Part shown: piece by piece, positions 1 through 6,355 of the stretch
Layout of the letters: each line of letters opens with the position of its first letter
Numbering within the stretch: the first letter of the stretch is position 1
Source of the DNA: Thalassospiraceae bacterium
GTDB taxonomy: Bacteria > Pseudomonadota > Alphaproteobacteria > Rhodospirillales > Magnetovibrionaceae
Direction: 5' to 3'
Assembly: GCA_030638205.1 (NCBI GenBank)
Contig: DAOWFB010000004.1
Span: forward strand, 1 to 8,029
DNA: 8,029 nucleotides
Program-made: the position numbers and the translations under genes
Notes under the pieces: model-generated
Databases searched by the model: none
Told to the model about the DNA's origin: nothing
Seen by the model: the letters and a program-made list of their open reading frames with translations, nothing else

Positions 1-1
1 A

Positions 2-406
2 AATATAGGCATAATGAATTTTTTCAATACTATCTTTGCCGTAGTTATTGCGGTTGGGGTTGTTTATAATGCTGGCCGAATTTCTCTTTCCGAACGCTCG
101 CGCGAGCTTGCCAGTTTGCGGGTATTGGGTTTTACCCGGGGCGAGGCATCATATATTCTGTTGGGAGAGCTTGGTATTTTGTTGGTTGTGGCGCTCCCTA
201 TTGGGTCAATGTTGGGGTATGGTTTGGCATGGATTTGGTCACTAACATTAGATACAGACCTTTATCGAATGCCACTGGTTGTATCCAGTGCAACATTTGG
301 TTACGCCATTTTGGTTGTTGTTTTGGCAGGTATTGCGACCGCAATTGGCACGCACCGCCAAATTATAAATTTAAACCTAATCGAAGCACTTAAAACACGC
401 GAATAA
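2..406 (+). CDS. ABC transporter permease, FtsX family, C-terminal part (5' end outside window)
   Basis: Inner-membrane subunit of an ABC export system. Only the last 134 codons or so are present; the frame is open from base 2, so the ATG at 14 is probably internal. What remains is a typical FtsX/MacB-type C-terminal domain. A hydrophobic helix is followed by the cytoplasmic coupling stretch SERSRELASLRVLGFTRGE, then two further hydrophobic helices (about residues 45-75 and 90-112 counted from the ATG at 14) and a short polar tail ending in LIEALKTRE. The ExxREhAxLRVLGF-like stretch is a hallmark of this family. The stop lies 26 bases before the start of an HlyD-type adaptor on the same strand, so the two are probably co-transcribed, and an ATP-binding subunit would be expected upstream. 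Whether the complete protein has one or two FtsX domains cannot be seen. Confidence 0.88.
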   Translation, partial: NIGIMNFFNTIFAVVIAVGVVYNAGRISLSERSRELASLRVLGFTRGEASYILLGELGILLVVALPIGSMLGYGLAWIWSLTLDTDLYRMPLVVSSATFGYAILVVVLAGIATAIGTHRQIINLNLIEALKTRE

Positions 407-432
407 CCACAACAAGTTTGAGGAGCAGCCCA

Positions 433-1656
433 ATGGCAAACGATAAAATAAAATCTGCAACCACAAACAGCTATATGGCGTGGATGGCAGTTGTGGGCGC
501 GCTGGGCATTTTTCTTGTTTGGGCATTTTGGCCCGTTGCGATGCCGGTTGATATTGAGAAAATATACAAAGGCGAGATGAGCGTCTATGTCGAAGGCGAA
601 GGCCACACCAGAGTAAAAGATATTTATAATATTTCCGCCCCTGTTTCTGGTCGGGTATTGCGTATTGAGGTGGAACCGGGGGATCTGGTAATTGCCAACA
701 AAACAACGCTTGCCATTATTGAACCGGCGGACCCATCTTTTCTTGATACCCGAACTAGGGCCGAAGCCGAAGCCGCCGCCCAGGCAGCAGAGGATGCACA
801 GGCACAGGCACAGGCGGCACTTGAACAATCCCGCGCTCAGTTAAAATTTGCCAAAGGCGAATTAGATCGCGCCCGTACACTTGCAGCCGAAGGAACCGTT
901 TCAAAACGTGCCTTGGAAAAAGCAGAACTGGATTGGGCCACCCACATTGCAGATGTAAAAAGCGCAGAAGCAACCTACAAGGTGCGATCCCATGAATTAC
1001 AAACGGCAAGTGCCAGATTAATTACACCAAGTGTGGGCCATTCCGGCAATGGAGATTGTTGCATAGAATTAAAGTCACCAATTGATGGTGCGGTATTGCA
1101 AGTATTGCAAGAAAGCGAAGGGGTGGTTGCGGTTGGCACCCCATTGCTGGAGGTTGGAAACCCCAGCGATCTTGAGGTCGTGGTTGATCTTCTTACAACC
1201 GATGCCGTTCGTCTTAAAGAAGGCGCAAGTGTAAAAATTGAAAATTGGGGCGGATCTGCTTTGACAGGACGGGTCAAACGGATTGCACCATATGGTTATG
1301 CCAAAGTTTCAGTTTTAGGGATTGAAGAGCAGAGAATTAACTTGGTGATAGATTTTAGCGACGATCAAAATATCCCACGCGAACTTGGTCATGGTTTCAG
1401 GGTTGAGGCATCAATAATGGAATGGCAGGGTGATAATATAATAATGGCCCCCATATCTGCCATGTTTAGAAATAAGGGTGAATGGTCCGTTTATATGGAT
1501 GATGACGGGCGGGCGTTGCTTAAAAATATAAAGGTTGGTCATATCAATAAATATGTTGCCGAAGTATTGGACGGGCTTAATCCGGGCGACAGGGTAATCG
1601 CTCATCCCGGCAACAAGATAAAAGACGGCATCAGGATTTCACCCAGAAAAAATTAA
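433..1656 (+). CDS. Periplasmic adaptor (membrane fusion protein) of an ABC efflux system, HlyD/RND-adaptor type
   Basis: Bridges an inner-membrane pump to an outer-membrane TolC-type channel. The 407-residue protein starts with a short cytoplasmic tail and one membrane anchor (about residues 14-34). The first half of the lipoyl-like domain follows (about 65-98, with APVSGRV and EPGD), then a long Ala/Glu/Gln-rich coiled-coil hairpin (about 104-196), the second lipoyl half (about 208-242, with SPIDGAVLQV), a beta-barrel domain (about 245-325) and a membrane-proximal C-terminus. The start was chosen at ATG 433 because GAGGAG at 420-425 lies 7 bases upstream; the frame also has a TTG at 418, but it would overlap this ribosome site. 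It follows the FtsX-type permease by 26 bases, so the permease is its likely partner rather than an RND pump. A Cys-Cys pair (209-210) sits just before the second lipoyl half. The substrate is unknown. Confidence 0.9.
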   Translation: MANDKIKSATTNSYMAWMAVVGALGIFLVWAFWPVAMPVDIEKIYKGEMSVYVEGEGHTRVKDIYNISAPVSGRVLRIEVEPGDLVIANKTTLAIIEPADPSFLDTRTRAEAEAAAQAAEDAQAQAQAALEQSRAQLKFAKGELDRARTLAAEGTVSKRALEKAELDWATHIADVKSAEATYKVRSHELQTASARLITPSVGHSGNGDCCIELKSPIDGAVLQVLQESEGVVAVGTPLLEVGNPSDLEVVVDLLTTDAVRLKEGASVKIENWGGSALTGRVKRIAPYGYAKVSVLGIEEQRINLVIDFSDDQNIPRELGHGFRVEASIMEWQGDNIIMAPISAMFRNKGEWSVYMDDDGRALLKNIKVGHINKYVAEVLDGLNPGDRVIAHPGNKIKDGIRISPRKN

Positions 1657-1674
1657 CTTAAAGTAGGTATTTTT

Positions 1675-1705
1675 TTTACAGCTTTGTGTGTATAAAAATT
1701 ATAAG
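1675..1705 (+). promoter_or_regulatory. Candidate promoter for the GlcG-like gene
   Basis: TTTACA at 1675-1680 and TTATAA at 1699-1704 are separated by 18 bases, in an AT-rich gap between the adaptor and the GlcG-like gene. The region also has a run of eight T from 1670, but no GC-rich hairpin precedes it, so a terminator is not supported. Read-through from the adaptor gene remains possible. Confidence 0.3.
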
Positions 1706-1735
1706 TCATGCAACCAATAGAAAAGGCCACAATAC

Positions 1736-2155
1736 ATGCTTTCAATAGAAAGACTTTCACTTGAGGACTCTCAGGTCTTAATGGAGGGCGCAACCGAAAA
1801 AGCGAACGAAATTGGTGTGCCTATGTGCATAGCAATAGTTGATGAAAGCGGAAATCTTGTGGCTTTTCATCGAATGGATGGTGGTAAAATACTAAGCGTT
1901 CGTTTGTCACAAGATAAGGCATTTACCGCGGCGATATCACGCAGGCCGACATCTTTTTATAACGAAAACGCCGTTCCCGGAAATCTTACCAATGGCATTC
2001 AAAGCACATGGGATGGTCGCTTTTCCATCGTCGGTGGCGGCATACCGGTTGAGGCAGATGGTACCATAGTCGGCGCTATTGGTATTTCTGGTGGTATGCC
2101 AGAACAAGATATCGAATGCGCTGAAGCGGCAATTGCTTATTTCAACGAAGGCTAA
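1736..2155 (+). CDS. GlcG/HbpS-family protein (heme-degrading domain, DUF336)
   Basis: A 139-residue single-domain protein of the GlcG/HbpS/PduO-C family, which adopts a profilin-like fold. Some members bind heme or cobalamin; others have no known function and are found near glycolate, diol or aromatic-degradation genes. Visible family features are VDESGNLVAFHRMDG (residues 35-49), the conserved region around SxDKAFTAA (58-66), and the Gly-rich end GGGIPV...DGTIVGAIGISGG (100-120). The length is normal for the family. There is no signal peptide, so it should be cytoplasmic. AAAAGG at 1721-1726, nine bases before the ATG, is a moderate ribosome site. It lies 79 bases after the export adaptor on the same strand and ends two bases from the convergent TolC-type gene. 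A role in export is not indicated by the sequence; the ligand is unknown. Confidence 0.85.
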   Translation: MLSIERLSLEDSQVLMEGATEKANEIGVPMCIAIVDESGNLVAFHRMDGGKILSVRLSQDKAFTAAISRRPTSFYNENAVPGNLTNGIQSTWDGRFSIVGGGIPVEADGTIVGAIGISGGMPEQDIECAEAAIAYFNEG

Positions 2156-2157
2156 TC

Positions 2158-3501
2158 CTAACGCAGCAAAAGGTATTCTGGATTGAGCCTGCCCATGGAA
2201 AGAAGAAGCTGGTACACAGCAACGCGCTCATCGTAAGCAGATGAAGTATAATTTATCTGAGCGTTGTTAACTTCGTTCTCGGCATCAAGCACATTAATGA
2301 TAGTTTCTTTTCCTGCTTCGCGCAGTTTATTTCTTGATGTGGCAACTTCTGAAGCAATATTCACGGCGTTACCCAAAAGATTTTTTCTCTCACCCGCAGT
2401 AAGCAGTGATTGCCATGAAAGTGAAACTTGCTCGATTACCTTGCGTGTCGTGTAATCATAATTTTCCATACTTGCTTGGTAGTCGAAATTATTTTTTTCA
2501 GCTGATGCCTTGGACGAAAATCCAGAAAAAATATCCCAATTGGCTTTCATTACTACTGAATAGTCTCTTCTTATTCCCAGTGTCGCCTGATTATTTTTTT
2601 CAAAGTTAGCATTTCCAACAAGATCGATAACTGGAAACAGCTGTGACGATGATTGTTTTTTTCTTTCGCGCGCAGCCTCAACCGCAGTTGAGCTGTTTAT
2701 CAATGCGGGGTTTTCAGACATGGCAATCTCAATCGCCCTTTCCCTGCCGCTTGGTATAACCTCAGCCGGCGGCGATGGATCAATCATGGTGGCTATATCC
2801 GGGGCATGATCAAAAACCTGAATATAACGACTTATAGAATGCTGAAGCCCACCTTCGTAACCAACGCGGCGTTCTCGTGCAATTTGCAAGCGCGACTTGG
2901 CTTGCAATACATCAACCGTAACGCCAGATCCACGACGCACCCTCTCATCCTCAAGGTTAAGCTGTTGCTGAATGGTGCGCTCGTTTTCCAGCGCCATTTC
3001 AACCAAACGACGTTGACGCAACACGTCAATGTATGCCTTTGCCGCCTCAAACATTATATTTTGGCGCGCACCTTCAAGTGAAATTTCAGCAATTTCACGG
3101 TTTATTTCTGCGGCGCGAACCCGCGAGCTTGTAAGACCACCATCAAATACATTTTGGGTAATTTCAGCGGCTACTGTTTGTCTGGTTTTTATCCATGGTT
3201 TGGCATTGGGGTCATTTTTTCGTTCAGCCGGGCTGTCAATTATATGGGGGCCGGCATCACCAGAAAGGTTTAAAGTTGGAAAATATGCCGAATTAGCCAG
3301 GTCAACTTCTGCATTACCCGATTCAAGAGACATTTCTGCCTGTTTGATTTTGGGGTGTGTCGCCAGCAATGCACTTAGTTCTTTTTCCAATGGTTGAGCA
3401 TCTGCCAACTTGGGCGCAATATTAATCAACGCAACGCTTAGCACGGCCGCAATAGGCATTAGTGCAATTTTATTGCATGAAATATTGTGGCCAATTTTCA
3501 A
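2158..3501 (-). CDS. TolC-family outer-membrane efflux/secretion channel
   Basis: Forms the outer-membrane and periplasmic tunnel of three-part export systems. The 447-residue protein begins with a signal peptide: a basic stretch, a hydrophobic core (about residues 12-30), and a likely cleavage after ADA at 35. Two outer-membrane-efflux-protein repeats follow. Family signatures include YFPTLNLSGDAG, the TQNVFDGGLTSSRVRAAE stretch, a mid-protein NPAL, then FPVIDL, WDIFSGF and the late LLxAGxET-like stretch LREAGKETIINVLDAENE, ending in YQLLLSMGRLN. The length is usual for type I secretion TolC proteins. The start is TTG at 3501, supported by GGAGA at 3511-3515 nine bases upstream and by a better signal-peptide n-region; the alternative ATG at 3459 lacks this and would shorten the signal. 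It is convergent with the GlcG-like gene and is the likely outer-membrane partner of the nearby permease and adaptor, although transcribed separately. Confidence 0.92.
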   Translation of the reverse strand: MKIGHNISCNKIALMPIAAVLSVALINIAPKLADAQPLEKELSALLATHPKIKQAEMSLESGNAEVDLANSAYFPTLNLSGDAGPHIIDSPAERKNDPNAKPWIKTRQTVAAEITQNVFDGGLTSSRVRAAEINREIAEISLEGARQNIMFEAAKAYIDVLRQRRLVEMALENERTIQQQLNLEDERVRRGSGVTVDVLQAKSRLQIARERRVGYEGGLQHSISRYIQVFDHAPDIATMIDPSPPAEVIPSGRERAIEIAMSENPALINSSTAVEAARERKKQSSSQLFPVIDLVGNANFEKNNQATLGIRRDYSVVMKANWDIFSGFSSKASAEKNNFDYQASMENYDYTTRKVIEQVSLSWQSLLTAGERKNLLGNAVNIASEVATSRNKLREAGKETIINVLDAENEVNNAQINYTSSAYDERVAVYQLLLSMGRLNPEYLLLR

Positions 3502-3510
3502 AACAGACTA

Positions 3511-3515
3511 TCTCC
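3511..3515 (-). promoter_or_regulatory. Ribosome binding site that selects the TTG start of the TolC-type gene
   Basis: On the minus strand GGAGA lies nine bases before the TTG at 3501. No comparable site precedes the next in-frame ATG (3459), which lies within the signal peptide region. Confidence 0.6.
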
Positions 3516-3530
3516 GGATGCTAAAAAATT

Positions 3531-3560
3531 ATGCATGGGCAAAACCCCCATGTTTTGCAT
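3531..3560. repeat. Nested inverted repeat in the leader of the TolC-type gene
   Basis: CATGGG (3534-3539) and CCCATG (3547-3552) form a perfect 6-bp stem around a 7-base loop. It is enclosed by outer arms ATGCA (3531-3535) and TGCAT (3556-3560). It lies between the candidate promoter and the start codon of the minus-strand gene, so it could be an operator or an mRNA hairpin in the leader. No T-run follows on either strand, which argues against a terminator. Confidence 0.5.
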
Positions 3561-3562
3561 CT

Positions 3563-3595
3563 ATTATATGAGCAAATATTTACCATATCTTTGCT
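3563..3595 (-). promoter_or_regulatory. Candidate promoter of the TolC-type gene with a palindrome over its -35 region
   Basis: On the minus strand there is an exact TATAAT (plus-strand 3563-3568). At the usual spacing the -35 hexamer would be AAGATA, a very poor match. That place is instead covered by an inverted repeat: AGCAAA (3571-3576) and TTTGCT (3590-3595), with a further partly matching AT step inside. A strong -10, a weak -35 and an overlapping palindrome are what one expects of a regulated promoter, possibly activator dependent. The regulator is unknown. Confidence 0.42.
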
Positions 3596-3603
3596 TAAAC
3601 AAC

Positions 3604-3619
3604 AATTTACGCATAAATT
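3604..3619. repeat. AT-rich palindrome upstream of the TolC-type gene
   Basis: AATTTA (3604-3609) and TAAATT (3614-3619) are perfect inverted arms around CGCA. It lies just upstream of the candidate TolC promoter, within the gap between that gene and the terminator of the neighbouring gene. It is a possible operator; chance occurrence in AT-rich DNA cannot be excluded. Confidence 0.35.
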
Positions 3620-3646
3620 ATGGCCCCAAAAACCCATTGTTTAGGC

Positions 3647-3686
3647 AAAAAAACCGCCACCAACGCTGTGTTGGCGTTAATGGCGG
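3647..3686 (-). terminator. Intrinsic terminator of the small exported-protein gene
   Basis: On the minus strand a GC-rich stem, CCGCCA paired with TGGCGG (plus positions 3681-3686 and 3654-3659) and extended by AACGC/GCGTT (3662-3666 and 3674-3678), is followed directly by seven T (plus-strand A run 3647-3653). This is a textbook rho-independent terminator. It lies about 50 bases after the stop of the small minus-strand gene and upstream of the TolC-type gene, so the two minus-strand genes are separate transcription units. Confidence 0.85.
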
Positions 3687-3738
3687 GGCTTAAATTATAG
3701 GGGTTTTATTGGTTGAGGTGGCCAGATTGGCTGTCTGA

Positions 3739-4116
3739 TCAGTTATCTGGGTCGCCACTTGCTTCACTTATATCCAGATCTTCATCAAAATCGATTCCCA
3801 CCAAGGAATTCATTGGGGAATTCATTTTTGATAATTCAATTTTTGTACCTTCAACTGCATCGCTATCAGATGGCTTAGCAAAGCTTTGCCTATAAATGCC
3901 CAGCAAGCCAACAACCGAATTTGCTGCTGAATTTGCCGATGCATGGGCGTTGGCTGTAATCTCATCGGCAAGCGCGGCCTTGCTAAATGAAACCGCACCA
4001 CCTGCGCTTACGGATACAGAAACAGGAGAGGCAGCAAATATCATTACTGCAATAATAATCAACAGGGCAGAAACCGCATCGTATGAAATCTGGCGTATAT
4101 TTTTGTAATATTTCAT
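3739..4116 (-). CDS. Small exported or membrane-anchored protein of unknown function
   Basis: I do not recognise this 125-residue protein. It has a basic N-terminus (MKYYKNIR), a hydrophobic segment (about residues 14-35, SALLIIIAVMIFAASPVSVSVS) that may be a signal peptide or an anchor, an Ala/Ser/Asn-rich middle (ADEITANAHASANSAANSVVG, about 50-70), and an acidic, Asp/Glu/Ser-rich C-terminus (pattern FDEDLDISEASGDPDN). No Cys is present, so it is not a lipoprotein. The start was placed at ATG 4116 because AGGAG at 4124-4128 lies 7 bases upstream; a further in-frame ATG at 4134 would put this site inside the gene. It has its own strong terminator downstream and a regulatory palindrome upstream, both of which support a real, independently expressed gene. 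Its neighbours on both sides are on other transcription units, so context gives no function. Confidence 0.7.
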   Translation of the reverse strand: MKYYKNIRQISYDAVSALLIIIAVMIFAASPVSVSVSAGGAVSFSKAALADEITANAHASANSAANSVVGLLGIYRQSFAKPSDSDAVEGTKIELSKMNSPMNSLVGIDFDEDLDISEASGDPDN

Positions 4117-4123
4117 AACTGCT

Positions 4124-4128
4124 CTCCT
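4124..4128 (-). promoter_or_regulatory. Ribosome binding site deciding the start of the small exported-protein gene
   Basis: AGGAG on the minus strand, 7 bases before the ATG at 4116. It lies between the two in-frame ATG codons and therefore favours the shorter protein. Confidence 0.75.
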
Positions 4129-4150
4129 ATTCATTCTGTGACCAGCATTA

Positions 4151-4178
4151 TTATTATGTTATTATTCTGCTACAACAA
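4151..4178 (-). promoter_or_regulatory. Candidate promoter of the small exported-protein gene
   Basis: On the minus strand TTGTTG (plus 4173-4178) and TAATAA (plus 4151-4156) are 16 bases apart. The surrounding repeat of AT-rich triplets allows several alternative -10 hexamers, so the exact start is uncertain. The Crp/Fnr-like palindrome lies a short distance upstream. Confidence 0.35.
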
Positions 4179-4190
4179 TATGGTTTTGCA

Positions 4191-4206
4191 AGTGATGGAC
4201 ATCACG
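4191..4206. promoter_or_regulatory. Crp/Fnr-like palindromic operator
   Basis: GTGAT-GGAC-ATCAC (4192-4205) is a perfect inverted repeat with the GTGA-N6-TCAC core known for Crp/Fnr-family sites. It lies between the divergent small-protein gene (minus) and the DjlA-like gene (plus). Its centre is roughly 50-60 bases upstream of the likely start of the minus-strand transcript, a usual distance for an activator. Which gene it controls, and whether the protein is Crp-, Fnr- or Dnr-like, cannot be told. Confidence 0.5.
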
Positions 4207-4262
4207 CTTGGGGCAAGGCTAAGTTACCTAACTCTTAACTATTGGGCGGTGGTATTTACGTT

Positions 4263-5003
4263 ATGGCAATATGGGGAAAAATAATTGGTGGCGCGGCTGG
4301 CTTTGCTCTGGGCGGCCCATTGGGTGCGTTGTTGGGTGCCGCAGCCGGGCACGCCCTTGATCGAAAGCACGACATTGTCGATGTGTCTGGCCATGATCTC
4401 AATCATGATCAGCGCGAAGTCGCTTTTACGTTAGCGGTTATTGCTTTGAGCGCAAAAATGGCCAAGGTCGATGGTCAGGTAACCCGTGACGAGGTAGATG
4501 CCTTCAAGCAGCTTTTCCATATCCCCCCGGCTGAGGCTAAAAATGTTGGCAAAATATTTAATGAGGCTAAAAAATCATCCGACGGGTTTGAACAATACGC
4601 CAGCCAAGTTGCGGGGATGTTTTCGCATCAGCCATCGGTATTGGAAGAATTGCTCGGCGGGCTTTTTCATATTGCCAAGGCCGATGGGGTGGTGCATCCG
4701 GCAGAATTGCAATTCTTGCAAAAGGTCGCCCTTATTTTTGGCTTTGATCAACACAGCTTCGAGCGCATTCGCGCAAGCCATATTCCCAGCGATGAAACCA
4801 GCCCCTATGAAATATTGGGGGTAAATCCAAACGCAGACGATGGCGAGGTAAAGACGGCCTACCGTAAACTTAGCCGCGAAAACCATCCAGACAGCCTTAT
4901 GGCCGATGGTATGCCGCAAGAATTCGTCGATATAGCAAATGAAAAAATGGCAGCCATAAATGCTGCCTATGATAGCGTTTGTAAATCACGCGGCCTTAAA
5001 TAA
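4263..5003 (+). CDS. djlA: DjlA-like co-chaperone: Gly-rich membrane segment, TerB domain, C-terminal J domain
   Basis: Membrane-anchored Hsp40-type co-chaperone that would stimulate DnaK ATPase at the inner membrane. The 246-residue protein has a short N-terminal WGKIIGG followed by a Gly/Ala-rich helix with GxxxG-type spacing (about residues 8-31), as in DjlA, where it drives dimerisation. A TerB-type helical domain (about 50-172) carries two acidic loop motifs, KVDGQVTRDE (68-77) and KADGVVHPAEL (139-149). The J domain (about 180-246) contains YEILGV, AYRKLSRENHPD with the essential HPD at 208-210, and a closing AINAAYD helix. The start at ATG 4263 was preferred over the in-frame TTG at 4242 because the protein then begins MAIWGK, as DjlA proteins do; GGTGG at 4248-4252 is a weak ribosome site. 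The amidase gene follows on the same strand 35 bases later. Confidence 0.88.
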   Translation: MAIWGKIIGGAAGFALGGPLGALLGAAAGHALDRKHDIVDVSGHDLNHDQREVAFTLAVIALSAKMAKVDGQVTRDEVDAFKQLFHIPPAEAKNVGKIFNEAKKSSDGFEQYASQVAGMFSHQPSVLEELLGGLFHIAKADGVVHPAELQFLQKVALIFGFDQHSFERIRASHIPSDETSPYEILGVNPNADDGEVKTAYRKLSRENHPDSLMADGMPQEFVDIANEKMAAINAAYDSVCKSRGLK

Positions 5004-5033
5004 AATACGAAATAAAATACGAAATAAAATATG
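4998..5033 (+). repeat. Three tandem copies of a 12-bp AT-rich unit
   Basis: AAATAAAATACG occurs twice exactly (4998-5009, 5010-5021) and a third time with one change, C to T (5022-5033). The first copy contains the stop codon of the DjlA-like gene; the last ends five bases before the start of the amidase gene. It fills the intergenic gap and leaves no Shine-Dalgarno sequence for the amidase. Confidence 0.9.
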
Positions 5034-5038
5034 AAACA

Positions 5039-5734
5039 ATGAACACCGTCTCGCCCAATTTTAACGACCGCCATATGGGTCAGTGCATTGACATGCTGGT
5101 TATCCATTACACTGGCATGGAAAGCGAGAAAGCGGCCATGGATAATCTTTGCAATGTGGATGCGGGCGTAAGCGCGCATTATATCATTGGCGAAGACGGT
5201 TCCGTAAACAGGTTGGTTGATGAAGACAAACGTGCATGGCACGCCGGCGTTGCATGGTGGCGGGGTGCGCTTGATATTAATTCCCGCTCAATTGGTATCG
5301 AGCTTGTTAATCCGGGGCATGAATTTGGCTACCAACCATTTCCCGAATTGCAAATGAATGCACTTATTAGTCTGGCTCAGGCCATTATGCGCCGTCATCA
5401 TATCCCACCCAGAAATGTTGTTGGCCATTCCGATGTTGCGCCAACGCGCAAATCCGACCCGGGCGAGCTTTTTAATTGGCAACGTTTGGCTAAATCCGGC
5501 ATCGGCCTATGGCCCGATGGCTGGGTTCCCAAAAACGCCCCTGTGGAAGATGTTAGCGCAATGTTTTCAGCCTTTGGCTATGAAACAGCTGATATGGATG
5601 CAACTATAACTGCATTTCAGCGCCATTTCATGCCGGAACGGGTTGATGGAATTGCCGATGATGAAACCATTGGGCGCTTGAGCAGACTAATTGATCTGAC
5701 GTTGACGGATGATCAAATCATTAAGCCAGCTTGA
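5039..5734 (+). CDS. ampD: N-acetylmuramoyl-L-alanine amidase, AmpD type (Amidase_2), with C-terminal PG-binding-like domain
   Basis: Zinc amidase that splits the bond between N-acetylmuramic acid and L-alanine, most likely acting on anhydro-muropeptides during cell-wall recycling in the cytoplasm. The 231-residue protein has no signal peptide. The Amidase_2 domain (about 15-150) shows the expected zinc ligands: His23 (VIHYTG), His130 (VVGHSD) and Asp140 (KSDPG). Glu88 (SIGIELVN) and Lys138 match the catalytic Glu and Lys of AmpD. The HAG motif at 68-70 is also typical. The C-terminal part (about 172-225) has the FGY...AFQRHF...VDGIADDETIGRL pattern of a PG_binding_1 domain, as in the AmiD/AmpD family; classical enterobacterial AmpD lacks it. 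The start at ATG 5039 has no clear ribosome site. The candidate -35 of rnpB overlaps its stop codon. Confidence 0.88.
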   Translation: MNTVSPNFNDRHMGQCIDMLVIHYTGMESEKAAMDNLCNVDAGVSAHYIIGEDGSVNRLVDEDKRAWHAGVAWWRGALDINSRSIGIELVNPGHEFGYQPFPELQMNALISLAQAIMRRHHIPPRNVVGHSDVAPTRKSDPGELFNWQRLAKSGIGLWPDGWVPKNAPVEDVSAMFSAFGYETADMDATITAFQRHFMPERVDGIADDETIGRLSRLIDLTLTDDQIIKPA

Positions 5735-5758
5735 TTTTATTCACTAATGCACTAGTTT
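5731..5758 (+). promoter_or_regulatory. Candidate promoter of rnpB
   Basis: TTGATT at 5731-5736 and TAGTTT at 5753-5758 are 16 bases apart, and the mature RNA start at 5765 lies 7 bases beyond the second hexamer. The position fits exactly, the hexamers are moderate matches, and the first overlaps the amidase stop codon. Confidence 0.45.
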
Positions 5759-5764
5759 AGGCGC

Positions 5765-6170
<406 letters not shown>

Positions 6171-6181
6171 ATTATTTTTTT

Positions 6182-6355
6182 AAATTGTCTATTTTTGGTA
6201 CAAAATACCAACCAATACAAGAACAAAAAAAGAACATTTATTTCCCATCACATTAGAATCCCAATAAAACCAAGCTTTTTTGCCTGTCTTTCGTTTGGGC
6301 GTGGCGGTGGCGGTTGGCACGTCAAAAACACCGCAATCTCCAAAAAATACCAAGT
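6182..6355. other. Gene-free gap between rnpB and the repeat arrays
   Basis: No convincing gene is present. A small hairpin, TTGGTA/TACCAA with a 5-base loop (6195-6211), follows the T-run after rnpB, but no T-run follows it. GCGGTG (6304-6309) and CACCGC (6329-6334) are complementary around a 19-base loop. Open frames on both strands here lack ribosome sites and family features. The function, if any, would be as a leader or spacer. Confidence 0.4.

Noticed and set aside
301..828. Long minus-strand open frame opposite the permease/adaptor junction
   Set aside because: Overlaps two well supported genes, and its Cys-rich, low-complexity translation looks like an antisense shadow.
1657..1680. 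T-run after the adaptor gene as an intrinsic terminator
   Set aside because: Eight T are present but no GC-rich hairpin precedes them.
2150..2165. Bidirectional terminator between the convergent GlcG-like and TolC-type genes
   Set aside because: The gap is two bases and no hairpin with a T-run is visible around it.
3487..3693. Plus-strand open frame across the TolC upstream region
   Set aside because: Runs over the promoter, palindromes and terminator; no ribosome site and no recognisable protein features.
4222..4233. AGTTA/TAACT inverted repeat before the DjlA-like gene as an operator
   Set aside because: Arms of only five bases in AT-rich DNA, with no clear promoter to relate it to; likely chance.
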